Source: Rs1 sp029027825
GTDB taxonomy: Bacteria; Pseudomonadota; Gammaproteobacteria; Pseudomonadales; Balneatricaceae
Direction of reading: 5' to 3'
Assembly (NCBI GenBank): GCA_029027825.1
Contig: CP093399.1
Coordinates: 434,001-498,000, forward strand
DNA: 64,000 bases
The stretch's first letter is position 1; each line of letters begins with the position of its first letter. Shown here one piece after another: positions 45,369-55,497 of this stretch. Both the position numbers and the translations under genes were made by a program. The notes below the pieces were generated by a model. It had not been told where the DNA came from and did no database searches. It saw only the letters and a list, made by a program, of their open reading frames with translations.

Positions 45369-47192
45369 ATGCACAGTGAAATATCCCGAGTAACTCAGCG
45401 GATAATTGAGCGCAGTTCAGGCTGTCGCGGCGATTATTTAAAGCGCATGCAGGAGGCCCAAGAACAGGGAGTGCATCGCGGTGTTTTATCTTGTGGAAAC
45501 TTAGCGCATGGTTTCGCCGCGTGTAACCCCACTGATAAATCTGCGTTGAAAATGACCAATGCGGTGAACATCGGCATAGTCTCGGCATATAATGATATGC
45601 TCTCAGCGCATCAGCCACTGCAGTTTTTTCCTGAAATTTTTAAAAAAACAGCGCAACAATTAGGCTCTGTGGCACAGTTTGCCGGTGGTGTGCCGGCGAT
45701 GTGTGATGGCGTCACTCAAGGTCAGCCCGGTATGGAGTTGAGTTTGTTTAGTCGCGATGTTATCGCAATGTCGAGTGCGGTGGGACTCTCCCATAATATG
45801 TTTGATGGCGCCGCCTATCTAGGGGTGTGTGATAAAATAGTGCCTGGCCTGTTAATCGGTGCCTTAAGCTTTGGTCACCTACCGACTATTTTTGTCCCCG
45901 CAGGACCTATGCCAAGTGGCTTACCTAACAAGGAAAAAGCCCGCATTAGACAGCTGTATGCCGAGGGCAAAGTAGATAGAAAAGCTCTGTTAGAATGCGA
46001 ATCAGATTCTTATCACAGTGCCGGTACTTGTACTTTTTATGGCACGGCTAACAGCAATCAACTGATTGTCGAAATAATGGGTTTACACCTCCCAGGTTCA
46101 TCATTTGTCAATCCAGGGACAGCGTTACGAGATGCTTTGACCAGTGAAGCTTGTCGACGGCTGATTAAACTAACGCCACAAAACGGGACTTTCACACCGC
46201 TGTATAAAATAGTCACAGAATATTCAATCGTCAACGCAGTGGTGGCTTTATTAGCGACAGGCGGTTCTACCAATCACACTATGCATATAATCGCGATAGC
46301 TCGTGCTGCAGGGATAATCATTGATTGGGATGACTTTTCTGATTTGTCAGCAGTGGTGCCTTTACTGACTAGAATTTATCCTAACGGAGATGCGGATATT
46401 AATCACTTTCATGCCGCTGGTGGTACTTCTTACTTAGTTAAAACTTTATTAGCAGGTGGTTTTTTACATGAAAACGTCACCACCATTATGGGGCAAGGGC
46501 TGGCCGAATATACTAAAGAGCCGTTCTTATGCAATGCTAAAGTAGTGTGGCGCTCTGGTCCAGAGCAAAGCTTAGATGCCGATGTATTAACTGATTATCG
46601 ACAACCGTTTAATGCAGAAGGTGGGGTGAAGTTATTAACTGGAAACTTGGGGCGAGCGGTGATTAAAGTATCTGCGGTGGGGCTGGAGCATCAAGTTGTT
46701 CGGGCACCCGCAGTGGTGTTCGATGATCAGAATCAAATAGCAGAGCGCTTTAATAACGGTGAGCTAGATAAAGATTTCATCGCCGTGGTGCGCTTTCAAG
46801 GCCCTAGGGCAAATGGTATGCCTGAATTACATAAATTGACCCCGTTTTTAGGATCCTTGCAGGATCGTGGGTTTAAAGTGGCACTGGTCACGGACGGTCG
46901 GATGTCCGGTGCCTCAGGCAAAGTACCCGCTGCAATACACCTGTGGCCTGAAGCTAGTCAGGGTGGCCTGCTAGCTAAAGTGCAGGATGGTGATATGTTG
47001 CTGTTAAATGCAGTCACCGGAGAGCTTAAGCTCGAGGTTACTGAGCAGGAGCTAGCGTTAAGAGAAATGGCGATGTGCGATTATTCTAAAAGTGCTTTTG
47101 GTATGGGCAGAGAGCTGTTCTCAGCGCTGCGACAGCAAGTGAGTTGTGCGGAGTTAGGCGCCTCAGTATTTACTGACAAGTTTAGTGATTAA
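45369..47192 (+). CDS. edd: Phosphogluconate dehydratase
   Basis: A 607-residue IlvD/Edd-family iron-sulfur dehydratase converting 6-phosphogluconate to KDPG. Signature stretches are VPAMCDGVTQGQPGMELSLFSRDV, with a cluster cysteine, DSYHSAGTCTFYGTANSNQ with another, LLATGGSTNHTMHIIAIA and the C-terminal LVTDGRMSGASGKVPAAIH. Length matches E. coli Edd (603). A leader AAGGTGAGC precedes the ATG. The stop is followed immediately by a MITE-like element. It is divergent from gapA and precedes glk. Confidence 0.98.
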   Translation: MHSEISRVTQRIIERSSGCRGDYLKRMQEAQEQGVHRGVLSCGNLAHGFAACNPTDKSALKMTNAVNIGIVSAYNDMLSAHQPLQFFPEIFKKTAQQLGSVAQFAGGVPAMCDGVTQGQPGMELSLFSRDVIAMSSAVGLSHNMFDGAAYLGVCDKIVPGLLIGALSFGHLPTIFVPAGPMPSGLPNKEKARIRQLYAEGKVDRKALLECESDSYHSAGTCTFYGTANSNQLIVEIMGLHLPGSSFVNPGTALRDALTSEACRRLIKLTPQNGTFTPLYKIVTEYSIVNAVVALLATGGSTNHTMHIIAIARAAGIIIDWDDFSDLSAVVPLLTRIYPNGDADINHFHAAGGTSYLVKTLLAGGFLHENVTTIMGQGLAEYTKEPFLCNAKVVWRSGPEQSLDADVLTDYRQPFNAEGGVKLLTGNLGRAVIKVSAVGLEHQVVRAPAVVFDDQNQIAERFNNGELDKDFIAVVRFQGPRANGMPELHKLTPFLGSLQDRGFKVALVTDGRMSGASGKVPAAIHLWPEASQGGLLAKVQDGDMLLLNAVTGELKLEVTEQELALREMAMCDYSKSAFGMGRELFSALRQQVSCAELGASVFTDKFSD

Positions 47193-47400
47193 CTTAGACT
47201 CGGTTTGAAAGTGAGTACAGATGGTGAAATATTGGTTTTACGTGGAATTTCAAATTTTAACAGCAAACTCATATGCGTTCTGCACCCGCTAAATAAAAGC
47301 ATCCATGTATAAAAGATAGAGCTTCAGTAGAGGCTATTTTTCTAACGGCAGTAGAATCAAGAGCTGGTACTATATAGCGCAGTCAGATCACTGCGTCAGG
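47193..47400. mobile_element. MITE-like element, degenerate copy 3 (about 208 bp)
   Basis: Starts directly after the edd stop with CTTAGACTCGGTTTGAAAGTGA and ends ...TCACTGCGTCAGG, both degenerate versions of the CCTGAATC-type ends of copies 1 and 2. Interior words shared with copy 2 in the same order include TTGAAAGTGA, AAATATTGGTT, GCATNCATG, TTTTTCTAAC, GCNGTAGAATCAAGAGCT. No target duplication can be seen. Confidence 0.65.
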
Positions 47401-47446
47401 TTTGATTCTGTCTGTAATTAACAATTGCTAGCATCGAGGGATAAGA

Positions 47447-48457
47447 TTGAGTTTTTACGCTTTAGTAGGTGACATTGGTGGCACCAATGCACGTTTTGCG
47501 CTAGTTGCAAAAGGTAGTGTCAATTTGCAATATATCGCGGTACTGCGCTGTGCTGACTATCAAAATTTTGAGCATGCTGTGGCGGCATATTATGCCAAGG
47601 TTGCTCAGCAACCGGTTGCTATTGCCTGTGTTTCATTCGCAGCTCCAATTGGTGCTGAAATTCAAATGACCAATAATCACTGGCGATTTAATGTCGCGAA
47701 CATGCAGCGTATATTGGCATTACAGCAGTTTACAGTGCTCAATGATTTTACCGCGATGGCTTACGGTACGCTGTTTATGGACGAGCAAGATAAAGTCGCA
47801 GTCAACAGTGTGGAGGACTCGCATTGCAATGCTCCTAGGTTGGTTATCGGACCGGGAACAGGCTTGGGCGTAGCGGCGTTAGTGCCTATTATGCCCCGGG
47901 AAAGTTTCGGTGATGCCAATACAGAGGATGCAAGAAATGCAGATCTTAGCTGGCAAGCTATTGCCACTGAAGGTGGGCATGTATCTTTTGCTGCGCTGGA
48001 TGAGCTGCAGCTGCAAATCTTAGCTATTTTTCAAAAGAAGTACTCACGAGTTTCAGTGGAGAGAATACTCTCTGGCGATGGCATTGTGGAACTTTATCAC
48101 GCGCTTAGTGAGATTAACCGATGCAGTGTTAACTTGCATACTGCCGCCGATATCAGTAGTGCTGCGCTGGATGATACCGATGCTATAGCAGTGCAGGCAC
48201 TCTCTATTTTTTGCCAAGTATTAGGGGCAGTTACCGGTGATATGGTGTTGGCTCAAGGGGCGAGAGGTGGGGTCTATTTGTGCGGTGGTATCCTACCGCG
48301 TATTCGAGAGTCTTTATTAAAGAGTCCTTTCAGGCAGTCGATGTTCAACAAAGGGCGCTTTGAAAAATACTTAGCGCAAGTGCCGGTTTGGTTATGTGAT
48401 GCCGATTATCCGGGGTTACTAGGAGCAGCTGCTGCATTGAAAATGCAATCCCATTAA
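47447..48457 (+). CDS. glk: Glucokinase
   Basis: A 336-residue ROK-unrelated (Glk-type) glucokinase phosphorylating glucose with ATP. It shows the phosphate-binding ALVGDIGGTNARFALVAKG, the substrate loop FTVLNDFTAMAYG, LVIGPGTGLGVAALVP and the metal/sugar-binding IATEGGHVSFA. The start is TTG with a GAGGGA site upstream; no better ATG is available. It follows edd, separated by the MITE-like repeat, an edd-glk pairing also seen in pseudomonads. Confidence 0.96.
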   Translation: MSFYALVGDIGGTNARFALVAKGSVNLQYIAVLRCADYQNFEHAVAAYYAKVAQQPVAIACVSFAAPIGAEIQMTNNHWRFNVANMQRILALQQFTVLNDFTAMAYGTLFMDEQDKVAVNSVEDSHCNAPRLVIGPGTGLGVAALVPIMPRESFGDANTEDARNADLSWQAIATEGGHVSFAALDELQLQILAIFQKKYSRVSVERILSGDGIVELYHALSEINRCSVNLHTAADISSAALDDTDAIAVQALSIFCQVLGAVTGDMVLAQGARGGVYLCGGILPRIRESLLKSPFRQSMFNKGRFEKYLAQVPVWLCDADYPGLLGAAAALKMQSH

Positions 48458-48570
48458 ATGCAACCCCATTAAAGGGCATAGACAATGCTCTAGCGCCAAT
48501 TAAATGATATTTAGAGACCTAATTTAAACATCCTACTTATCAGACTTGAAAATCACTGACAGGAAAACTT

Positions 48571-49521
48571 ATGCCCATAAATTTTGTTGATTTTACACCT
48601 GGAATTCATGAAATTCGCTGGTTGGATAGAGAGGTTTGGCTAATTGTTCAGCCATGGGGAGAGTTAGTTGTCGCTAAGTTGGGTGCGCAAATACTGCACT
48701 ATCAACCTAAACAACAACAGCCCGTTTTTTGGATAAATTCTGATGCACAGCTAGCTGGTTCGAAATCCGTAGGGCTTAAACATGCAGCGCAGCGCAACGC
48801 TTCTATCCCCACAGATAAATTAAAGCCTATGCGTGGTGGAGTTCCTCTGTGCTGGCCATGGTTTGGAGAGCATCAGCAAGACACCACAAAACCTCAACAT
48901 GGGGTGGCACGCATCTCACAGTGGCAGTTATCCTCCCATGCTCTTAATGATAGTGCCAGTGGTGGTGCAGTATTTTCTTTTACGCCTGTGACTCTAGAGC
49001 CTTTTTTTCTCGGAGAGAAAGGTTCGCCATCGGCAGAGTTTGCATTACAGTTTGAGGTCAGCGTTGCGAAAAATTATCTGAAAATGCGGTTAATCACTAA
49101 GAATGTTGGTGATCAACCGCAACAGCTTACGCAAGCTATTCACAGCTATTTTTTAGTCGGTGATTGTGCACAACTGCAAATTAAAGGTCTGAGTGGCTGT
49201 GATTATTTTGATAAATTAGATAACAATTCTTTAAAGCGGCAAACGGCTGAACTTGGTTGCATAGGGGCAATTGATAATATTTATCAGCATACCGGTCAAG
49301 TGACTATTGTCGATCCGCTGTTACAGCGTGAAATCCAGATCAGTAAAAAATACAGCGGCTCTACTATTGTTTGGAACCCAGGAGCACAAGCTAAAAAAAT
49401 TGATATTATAGATGGCGGCAATCGTTTTATCTGTGTCGAAGCCGGTAATACAGCCTTTGAAAGGCTGCTAGTTAACCCCGGAGAATCTGTTGAATTAGTA
49501 CAAGAAATTACTATTTACTAA
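48571..49521 (+). CDS. D-hexose-6-phosphate mutarotase (YeaD-like aldose epimerase)
   Basis: A 316-residue galactose-mutarotase-fold protein of the YeaD group. Features are KPMRGGVPLCWPWFGEH near residue 87, the catalytic-histidine strand TQAIHSYFLVGD, and the C-terminal VWNPGAQAKKIDI and RFICVEAGN with the conserved glutamate. The family interconverts alpha and beta hexose-6-phosphates, feeding the beta form to Zwf. It lies 113 bp after glk, so it sits functionally between glucokinase and glucose-6-phosphate dehydrogenase. Confidence 0.92.
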   Translation: MPINFVDFTPGIHEIRWLDREVWLIVQPWGELVVAKLGAQILHYQPKQQQPVFWINSDAQLAGSKSVGLKHAAQRNASIPTDKLKPMRGGVPLCWPWFGEHQQDTTKPQHGVARISQWQLSSHALNDSASGGAVFSFTPVTLEPFFLGEKGSPSAEFALQFEVSVAKNYLKMRLITKNVGDQPQQLTQAIHSYFLVGDCAQLQIKGLSGCDYFDKLDNNSLKRQTAELGCIGAIDNIYQHTGQVTIVDPLLQREIQISKKYSGSTIVWNPGAQAKKIDIIDGGNRFICVEAGNTAFERLLVNPGESVELVQEITIY

Positions 49522-49742
49522 GCTCTTCGTCGCTTTGTTGAGTGAGTCTGATTTTTTATAAAACATGGATTGCTCATCAGGAGGTGAAAAGTGTCTATTT
49601 ACAAGCGATCTTCTTGCCCGTTTTCGAGTCACCTCAATACTGATATTACCAGTCTCCATTCTAGCGCTAATCAGATGATACTAGGAACTAGTTTCTCTTG
49701 GGTGCTTTATCTTAATCCCTATGAGGGTGTCCTATAAATAAT

Positions 49743-49761
49743 CCTGCGGATTTTCCGGAGG
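49743..49761 (-). terminator. Terminator-like hairpin after the EAL/HDOD gene
   Basis: On the minus strand CCTCCGGA and TCCGCAGG (one mismatch) pair around an AAA loop and are followed by ATTATTTAT. It begins nine bases past the EAL/HDOD stop, so a short intrinsic terminator is plausible. Confidence 0.45.
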
Positions 49762-49769
49762 CAAGTTAA

Positions 49770-51005
49770 CTAAGTTTCACTAGAGCGCACAATAATACGC
49801 ATTTGTTCATTTGCCCAGATCACCGATTGATGATATAGATCTGGTACTTTATTTTCATCAATTCCAAGTTGTGACAACTCTGCAGTAGCATCTTCCCAGC
49901 GAGTCATTTCATAACATTTTACAATGTTGATCAATTGGGATAGCTCACCTTCGCCTTTAATTAAAGCATTTTTTATATCACTTGAAAGCGGCAACTTATC
50001 CATCACCGACTCCATGCTATCACCTAAGATAGCATCAATTAAAGATAACATTCCTGTTAAAAACGCCATTGAAGTGTCCTGCAGTTTACCATGTTGAACC
50101 GCTAGCCCTTCGGCAAATTTAGCTCGGGTTAATGATAGCGCCATGAGCTCCGGAGGTTTGCCCTCGCTGGTATGTGCAGTAAATAATATAGCGACAAATT
50201 TTTGCAGCTCTTTTTTTCCTAAAGTAACAACCGCTTGTTTAATGGTTGAAATTTCTGCTCTGCGATGGAAAAATGGAGAGTTAGAATAACGTAATAATTT
50301 GTAGGATAAGTTAATATCCAATTCAAACACTTTAATGATTTTTGGCAAATCTAAATCTATTTTACTGGACTCATACAGTAATTCAGACAAACTGAATTGG
50401 GCTGGTGTTAAGGTTTTTGCTTTGATCATTTCAGGTTTTGAGAAAAAATATCCTTGGTAATAATCGAAGCCTAAGTCCATTGCTATATTAAACTGTTCAT
50501 GAGTTTCAACTTTTTCAGCCAATAATTTAATATGAGGAAAGTTTTTAATTGCGACGATAACTTCTTTAATGGTTTCTAGAGAGGTGTCTAAAAAATCAAT
50601 TTTTATTATATCAATCAATGGATAAAAGTGGCGCCAAACTGGCTGATGAATATAATCATCTAGAGCAATGACATAACCTAATTTTTTCAAGGTTTTACAA
50701 TGAGCTAATAGCCGTTTACCAGGTTTGACTGTTTCTAAAATTTCGATCACTAGCTGTGTTGGAGGAACAAGTTGAGGATAACCTTTTTCAATAGTTTCAA
50801 GAGTGAAGTTTATAAAAGCAGGTTTGTTACCTGAAAAATCACTCATTGAAAAATCGAATTGACTAGCCGTTACTATTTTTGAGGTAGCTTCGTCACCATC
50901 AATATCAGGAAAAACATTGGTAATGCTATCCCTAAATAATAACTCATAGGCAAATAAATTTTGATCTCTATCTAAAATTGGTTGTCGAGCAACATGAAAA
51001 AACAT
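49770..51005 (-). CDS. EAL-like/HDOD signalling protein (YuxH type)
   Basis: A 411-residue two-domain protein. Residues ~1-205 are EAL-like (VARQPILDRDQNLFAYELLFR, LVIEILETV, YVIALDDYI, DIIKIDFLDT, LLAEKVETHEQF, YYQGYFFSKP), and residues ~205-400 are HDOD (LPKIIKVFELDINLSYKLLRYSNSPFF, QAVVTLGKKELQKFV). The first motif reads YELLFR instead of EALxR, so key metal ligands of c-di-GMP phosphodiesterases are missing. Such proteins usually act as sensors or adaptors, for example CdgJ in Vibrio. Free-standing; its function here is unknown. Confidence 0.92.
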   Translation of the reverse strand: MFFHVARQPILDRDQNLFAYELLFRDSITNVFPDIDGDEATSKIVTASQFDFSMSDFSGNKPAFINFTLETIEKGYPQLVPPTQLVIEILETVKPGKRLLAHCKTLKKLGYVIALDDYIHQPVWRHFYPLIDIIKIDFLDTSLETIKEVIVAIKNFPHIKLLAEKVETHEQFNIAMDLGFDYYQGYFFSKPEMIKAKTLTPAQFSLSELLYESSKIDLDLPKIIKVFELDINLSYKLLRYSNSPFFHRRAEISTIKQAVVTLGKKELQKFVAILFTAHTSEGKPPELMALSLTRAKFAEGLAVQHGKLQDTSMAFLTGMLSLIDAILGDSMESVMDKLPLSSDIKNALIKGEGELSQLINIVKCYEMTRWEDATAELSQLGIDENKVPDLYHQSVIWANEQMRIIVRSSET

Positions 51006-51131
51006 CGTAAAATTGACCCTTCATTAATATATCACTATATGGTAGCAGAAAATTAATAAAACACATTCTATCGAGCACCGTACTCTGTTTAGCTTAGCAG
51101 GCGTCAATTTGTTGGGTGAGCCTTGTTAATG

Positions 51132-51352
51132 CCTGAATCCGTGGCTTGAAAGTGAATGCAGAGTGTAAAATATTGGTTATACGGTGGGATTAAAAAATAT
51201 TAACTGCAAGCTTTCATATGTGTCTTGGAGCGGTAATTCCCCCGATAAATAAATGCATTCATGCATGAAACCCGTAGGTTCAATGGGTGTTTTTCTAACC
51301 GCCGTAGAATCAAGAGCTTGTGCAATGTGCTGCAGTGGAGGCGCTGATTCAG
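51132..51352. mobile_element. MITE-like element with IS1380-type termini, copy 2 (about 221 bp)
   Basis: Begins CCTGAATCCGTGGCTTGAAAGTGAA and ends near GCGCTGATTCAG. The left end matches the right terminus of copy 1 and of the IS1380-family element. Compared with copy 1 (inverted) the ends align well, with an additional ~60 bp in the middle. It fills most of the 389 bp gap between the EAL/HDOD gene and the kinase C-terminus; the rest of that gap shows nothing. Confidence 0.75.
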
Positions 51353-51394
51353 CTATTAGTAATGAAATATTATACTGAACGGTGGACAGATTGG

Positions 51395-53852
51395 CTAATT
51401 CTCGGGTTTTTTCTGAGTTTTTACCTCAAGATCGGTATCTTCCTCAGCTGAGTTTCGAACTATCCTTACCAGTCTAAATAAGCATCGCCAGGTCTTGCGA
51501 AGATCTCTCCTCTTTAGCATGTGTTGTAATTCGATGCTGGTTAACTCCACTTCAGGTAATTCGTATAACCCCGCTAAACCAACTAGTTGGTGGGCAATGC
51601 TGAGCATTTCAGGAAAGTCTGTGAGTTCAAATGCGATTTTTAGTAAGTGTAATAATCGATGTAGCTCTTTATTTAAAACACTCTGATCTAAATTATAATC
51701 GCTGATGTTTGTAGTTGAATGCTCAGCTTGCAGACTGGGAAAGTACTCCGTCGACTCTATCTCCGATTGTTTCTTTTTGGTGAGTTTCCTAATTTGTGAG
51801 ATTAGCTCTACATCATTAATAGGTTTGAGTACGATACAATTACTGCCAGCATCCGCTATTTTTTGATGATCTTGAGCCATAATATTTGCGGTCAGCGATA
51901 TAATTGGCATATTGCTACTAAGTCGTATTATTTTGGTTGCTTCAAAGCCATCCATGACCGGCATATGTATATCGATAATAGCTAAATCTGGGCGATGTTC
52001 GGCTATTAATGCTAGCGCCTCTTTGCCATTTGAAGCTATATAAGATTTTATATTGTGTTTGGCTAAAATTTTGGAAATTAGGATTTGATTGAATTTATTG
52101 TCTTCCGCTACAACAACAGTAATTTCCATATCAATAATAGTAGAAGACTTAGGGGCTACCCGTCGTAGATTCTTATGCTCAATATCACCTGCGATGATAG
52201 TTTCAGGTCGGATTGGCTTGTTGATCACTGAAATAAAACTGGGTAAAATTGGCAGTGGGTGGCCGTTTGGGAGTGCAAAAGTAATTACTTTATGTTCGTT
52301 GGTTAATAGTGGAATGATCGTGTTGATTAACTGATTTTTAATATCTGTTGATTTTATTCCGATAATTAAATGCTGATATTCGGGAAGTAGTTTTATTAAA
52401 TCGTCCATATTAGATACGGACTTATAGTTATATTTTTTTCGTTCTAACATTAGGGCAATAGAGCGTCTTGAATGTTGGTGCTCATCATAAATGAGTATTG
52501 GCTTATGTGTAGTAGGTATTACTTCTTCCTCAGTAATGTCTATATTTTTTAAGGTAGGTATTTGCAAGGTAACATTAGTGCCCCTACCTTGTTTTGAGTA
52601 TATTTCTAGTTTACCTCCCATTAGTTTAGTTAATGTTTTGGCAATGACTAAGCCCAGCCCTGACCCACCAAAGCGGCGCGTTATTGATGTGTCGGCCTGT
52701 ACAAAAGCTTTAAATAACTTATTTAATTGCTCTTCAGAAATACCAATTCCTGTATCAGTAACACTGATCATTATCAGTGATTGATGAGTACTGATATGTT
52801 GAACATCAGCACTAATAGCCACGGAACCGGTATCGGTAAACTTTATAGCATTAGAGACTAAGTTAGAAATTATCTGTTTAAAGCGGGTGGGATCACCTTT
52901 GATTTCGTAAGAGCGACCATTACTGCTGACTAAGGATAACTCTAAGCCTTTTGAGTGAGCCATAGGTGCTTGCATTTCTAAAATATCAAGGATTGCCGTT
53001 TCTACATTGAAATAAATTTTCTCTAAAATAATCGCATGTTTTTGTAGTTTGGAATAATCTAAAATGTCGTCAATAATCGAGAGCAGTAATTGCGAAGTGT
53101 GGTTGATGATACGGATTGGTTCCGCCTGCTCGTCGGTAAGGTTAGTCTCTTGTAGTATTTTGGAAAACCCGAGAACTGACGTTAAAGGAGTTCTTAATTC
53201 ATGGCTCATTCTCGCTAGGAACTGATCTTTTGCTTGGTTTGCTTCTACTTCTTTTTCTTTGGTTATTTCTAGTGTTTCGTTCTGTTGTTCCAAGTGATGC
53301 ATTGCTGATTGCAGACGACGTGTAGCACTATCTACGCGCGTTTCCATATCTGTAGTCGATACTTTGACACGCATCGCCATTCTATTAATGCCATCGGCGA
53401 GAGCGTGTAATTTCCCCGCGTGCGATTCTCGTGCTCTGGCATCAAAATTTCCTTTTTGAAATGCCTCTACTACTGATGTTATTTCAGAAATAGGGGTCAT
53501 TATTTGTTTTGCAAAGCGGCTGGCAAACCAAAATGAAAAGAATAATATTCCAACTATAGCTGCAATAACACTAAGGATTAGATCTATATTTCGCTTAATT
53601 GAAGGCTCTTCTGAGATTAAAATCAATACCCAGCCGATGATTACTTTATCTTTTAGCTTTTGCCTCACATTATTAAATAGGGAGGGGACTAGTTTTTTTG
53701 TTGAAATTGGTTGCACGAAATACCAGTGTGAACCGCTGTGATAAATAGAAGGTGAAGTGGGCTTTAAATCTAAAGGAAAATCTTTACTGCGGGTTAGTAC
53801 TTTATACCTAGTATCCAGAAAAATAATATCAGCTACATCGTCTATTCTAAGA
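51395..53852 (-). pseudogene. GacS/BarA-type hybrid sensor kinase, C-terminal part (split by IS1380 element)
   Basis: The main part of a tripartite sensor kinase cut off from its N-terminus by an insertion sequence. It keeps a membrane helix (LILSVIAAIVGILFFSFWFASRF), HAMP linker, HisKA with FLARMSHELRTPLTSVLGFS, HATPase with NLVSNAIKFTDTG, DTGIGI and FGGSGLGLVI, a degenerate receiver, a full receiver (VVVAEDNKFNQ, LAIIDIHMPVMDGFEA, VLKPI) and an Hpt domain (IAHQLVGLAGLYELPEV). An open frame from a GTG at 53716 covers 773 residues, so a truncated kinase lacking the first membrane segment could still be made. Upstream codons to 53852 are in frame with the N-terminal fragment once the IS and one target copy are removed. 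Confidence 0.93.
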
Positions 53853-55497
53853 CCTGAATCAGTGAGTTCATAAATATGAAGTTGACACCCCCTGCATTTT
53901 GATGCATCGATTTTAAAAACGTAGGTTTTACCTAATCAAAATCAAGGCGAGATGGTTAGTACTCCCTATTTTCGTAATATTTCACGATACTCTGCCAGAT
54001 GCTCATGCTCTTTATTGAGTTTCAGGTACAGTCATTTCCTGCGTAAGCACTCTTTTGTAAAATTTGACGACCCTTTACTGTGTTAAGTACTGCCGTAAAC
54101 ACAGGTAAACGCTTTGAACCCAGGGCAATGCTTGCCAAAGCGAAGTGTAAGCCGTCTACCACTGGATACCATCCTGCAGGCTATATACATCATTTCTTGG
54201 ATGACCGTTTTTAACCGACGTCGCTTAGCTTTATGCCGAACCGGGGCATCTTTTCCCATTAACCCTTTAAGGCCCATATAGCGCAGCATATTGTAAGCAA
54301 GTACAGCGAATGCCATGACTAGATCATTGGTATCAAACTTGCCTGAAGGGAGTCGTTCCAAGTCTAGATCTGTTTTAAACTCACTGTGAAACTGCTCTGA
54401 TGTAGCGTGATCACAATACAGCTGAATAAGTGCGTGATCATCGATAAGATCAGCTGATAGTGTGGTGAGCCAACCTTCAACCTCAATTTCAGGCTCAAGG
54501 AATAGCTGCCCTTTCGCATTACTTTGACGCACAACAACTTTGATCACTCGCCGTACATAATGCTCTTCATCAAGTGCTTCACTAAAGATAGCCACCATTT
54601 TACCGGGTCGTTCGTGACACCATACTGTTTCAGTTTCCGCTTTTGTATACCAATCCAAAGGATCATGTTTACGCGGGTTCCATTTAATGAGGTAATCGAC
54701 TGAGCGCTCATGTAGATATTTTCGATTCTCTGCAGCATCATGAGCACTGTCTAAACGAAGTAATATAGGTTTGTCACACAGTGAACGAACGCGAGGTAGA
54801 AGCCTATCTAAAGTATGAAGAAATTCTTTATTGGCATGTTGATTACCGGGACGCAGTTCACAGGTAACACACCAGCCTTCAAGACCAAGATAAGCAGCAA
54901 TAGGTGCGTAACCATCATGGCCTTTATAGGTGTAAGCCACTCCTTCTTTCTTTGAGTCACTATTGTCCATCGGAAACACATCAATATCTAGCGGCACATG
55001 GCCAGTCGATAACCCGCTGATCGGCACCTTAACATTTTTCATGAACTCCACACTAGCATCGTCTAAAAGGGGGATCAATCGAGCAGCATCTTCATCAAAG
55101 CGCTGACGTAGTCTTGCTGAAGAGACGGATTGCTTGATGCCCATCGCGGCTTTAAAAAAAGGATCATGACGAGAGTTTTCTACAGCTTCGAAGTCGCTTT
55201 TTCCTAGACACATCTGACCCAAATAGGTACGGATAAGGTCTATATTTGAGATACCATGGCGCTTAGATATGGTGCGAGAGGTTTTATTTAATGTAGTCTG
55301 CTGGTTAAGATAATGACCTACTAACGCTAATCCAGCATGTGGGGACAGGATTTCAGTTTTGGATTGTTCTAGCTTAAATGTGCGCATTGAAAACATCACT
55401 GATTGGGTGAGTATAATAATGAGGGATTTTACCGCGTAAACACCGATGATGCATGGCTTTGGTACAATATTTGTGATTTTTAAGTCACGGATCCAGG
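53853..55497 (-). mobile_element. IS1380-family insertion sequence (1645 bp)
   Basis: The two ends, read inward, are CCTGAATCAGTGAGTTCA (from 53853) and CCTGGATCCGTGACTTAA (ending at 55497), imperfect inverted repeats. A 5 bp target duplication TAAGA flanks the element exactly (53848-53852 and 55498-55502). The single transposase gene and the length are typical of the IS1380 family. It lies inside a sensor-kinase gene; the clean duplication suggests a fairly recent insertion. Confidence 0.93.
54083..55387 (-). CDS. IS1380 family transposase
   Basis: A 434-residue DDE transposase of the IS1380 family. It has the N-terminal LEQSKTEILSPHAGLALVGHYL, the first catalytic region LDIDVFPMDNSDSKKEGVAYTYKGHDGYAPIAAYLG, a second aspartate in ILLRLDSAHDAAENRKYL, and the glutamate region YCDHATSEQFHSEFKTDLDLERLPSGKF. 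I chose the ATG at 55387; an in-frame ATG three codons upstream is equally possible. The frame stays open through the right IS end into the kinase N-terminus, so a fused 558-residue frame exists. No frameshift is seen and the enzyme looks intact. Confidence 0.93.
   Translation of the reverse strand: MRTFKLEQSKTEILSPHAGLALVGHYLNQQTTLNKTSRTISKRHGISNIDLIRTYLGQMCLGKSDFEAVENSRHDPFFKAAMGIKQSVSSARLRQRFDEDAARLIPLLDDASVEFMKNVKVPISGLSTGHVPLDIDVFPMDNSDSKKEGVAYTYKGHDGYAPIAAYLGLEGWCVTCELRPGNQHANKEFLHTLDRLLPRVRSLCDKPILLRLDSAHDAAENRKYLHERSVDYLIKWNPRKHDPLDWYTKAETETVWCHERPGKMVAIFSEALDEEHYVRRVIKVVVRQSNAKGQLFLEPEIEVEGWLTTLSADLIDDHALIQLYCDHATSEQFHSEFKTDLDLERLPSGKFDTNDLVMAFAVLAYNMLRYMGLKGLMGKDAPVRHKAKRRRLKTVIQEMMYIACRMVSSGRRLTLRFGKHCPGFKAFTCVYGST

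Noticed and set aside
45271..45618. A 115-codon minus-strand frame across the edd start
   Set aside because: It overlaps the well-supported edd N-terminus on the other strand and shows no domain; treated as a shadow frame.
53856..53938. Reading the cysteine-containing stretch KCRGCQLHIYELTDSG as part of the kinase periplasmic domain
   Set aside because: It lies inside the IS left end; the frame runs by chance from the IS into the kinase. The TAAGA duplication and frame restoration place the boundary at 53853.
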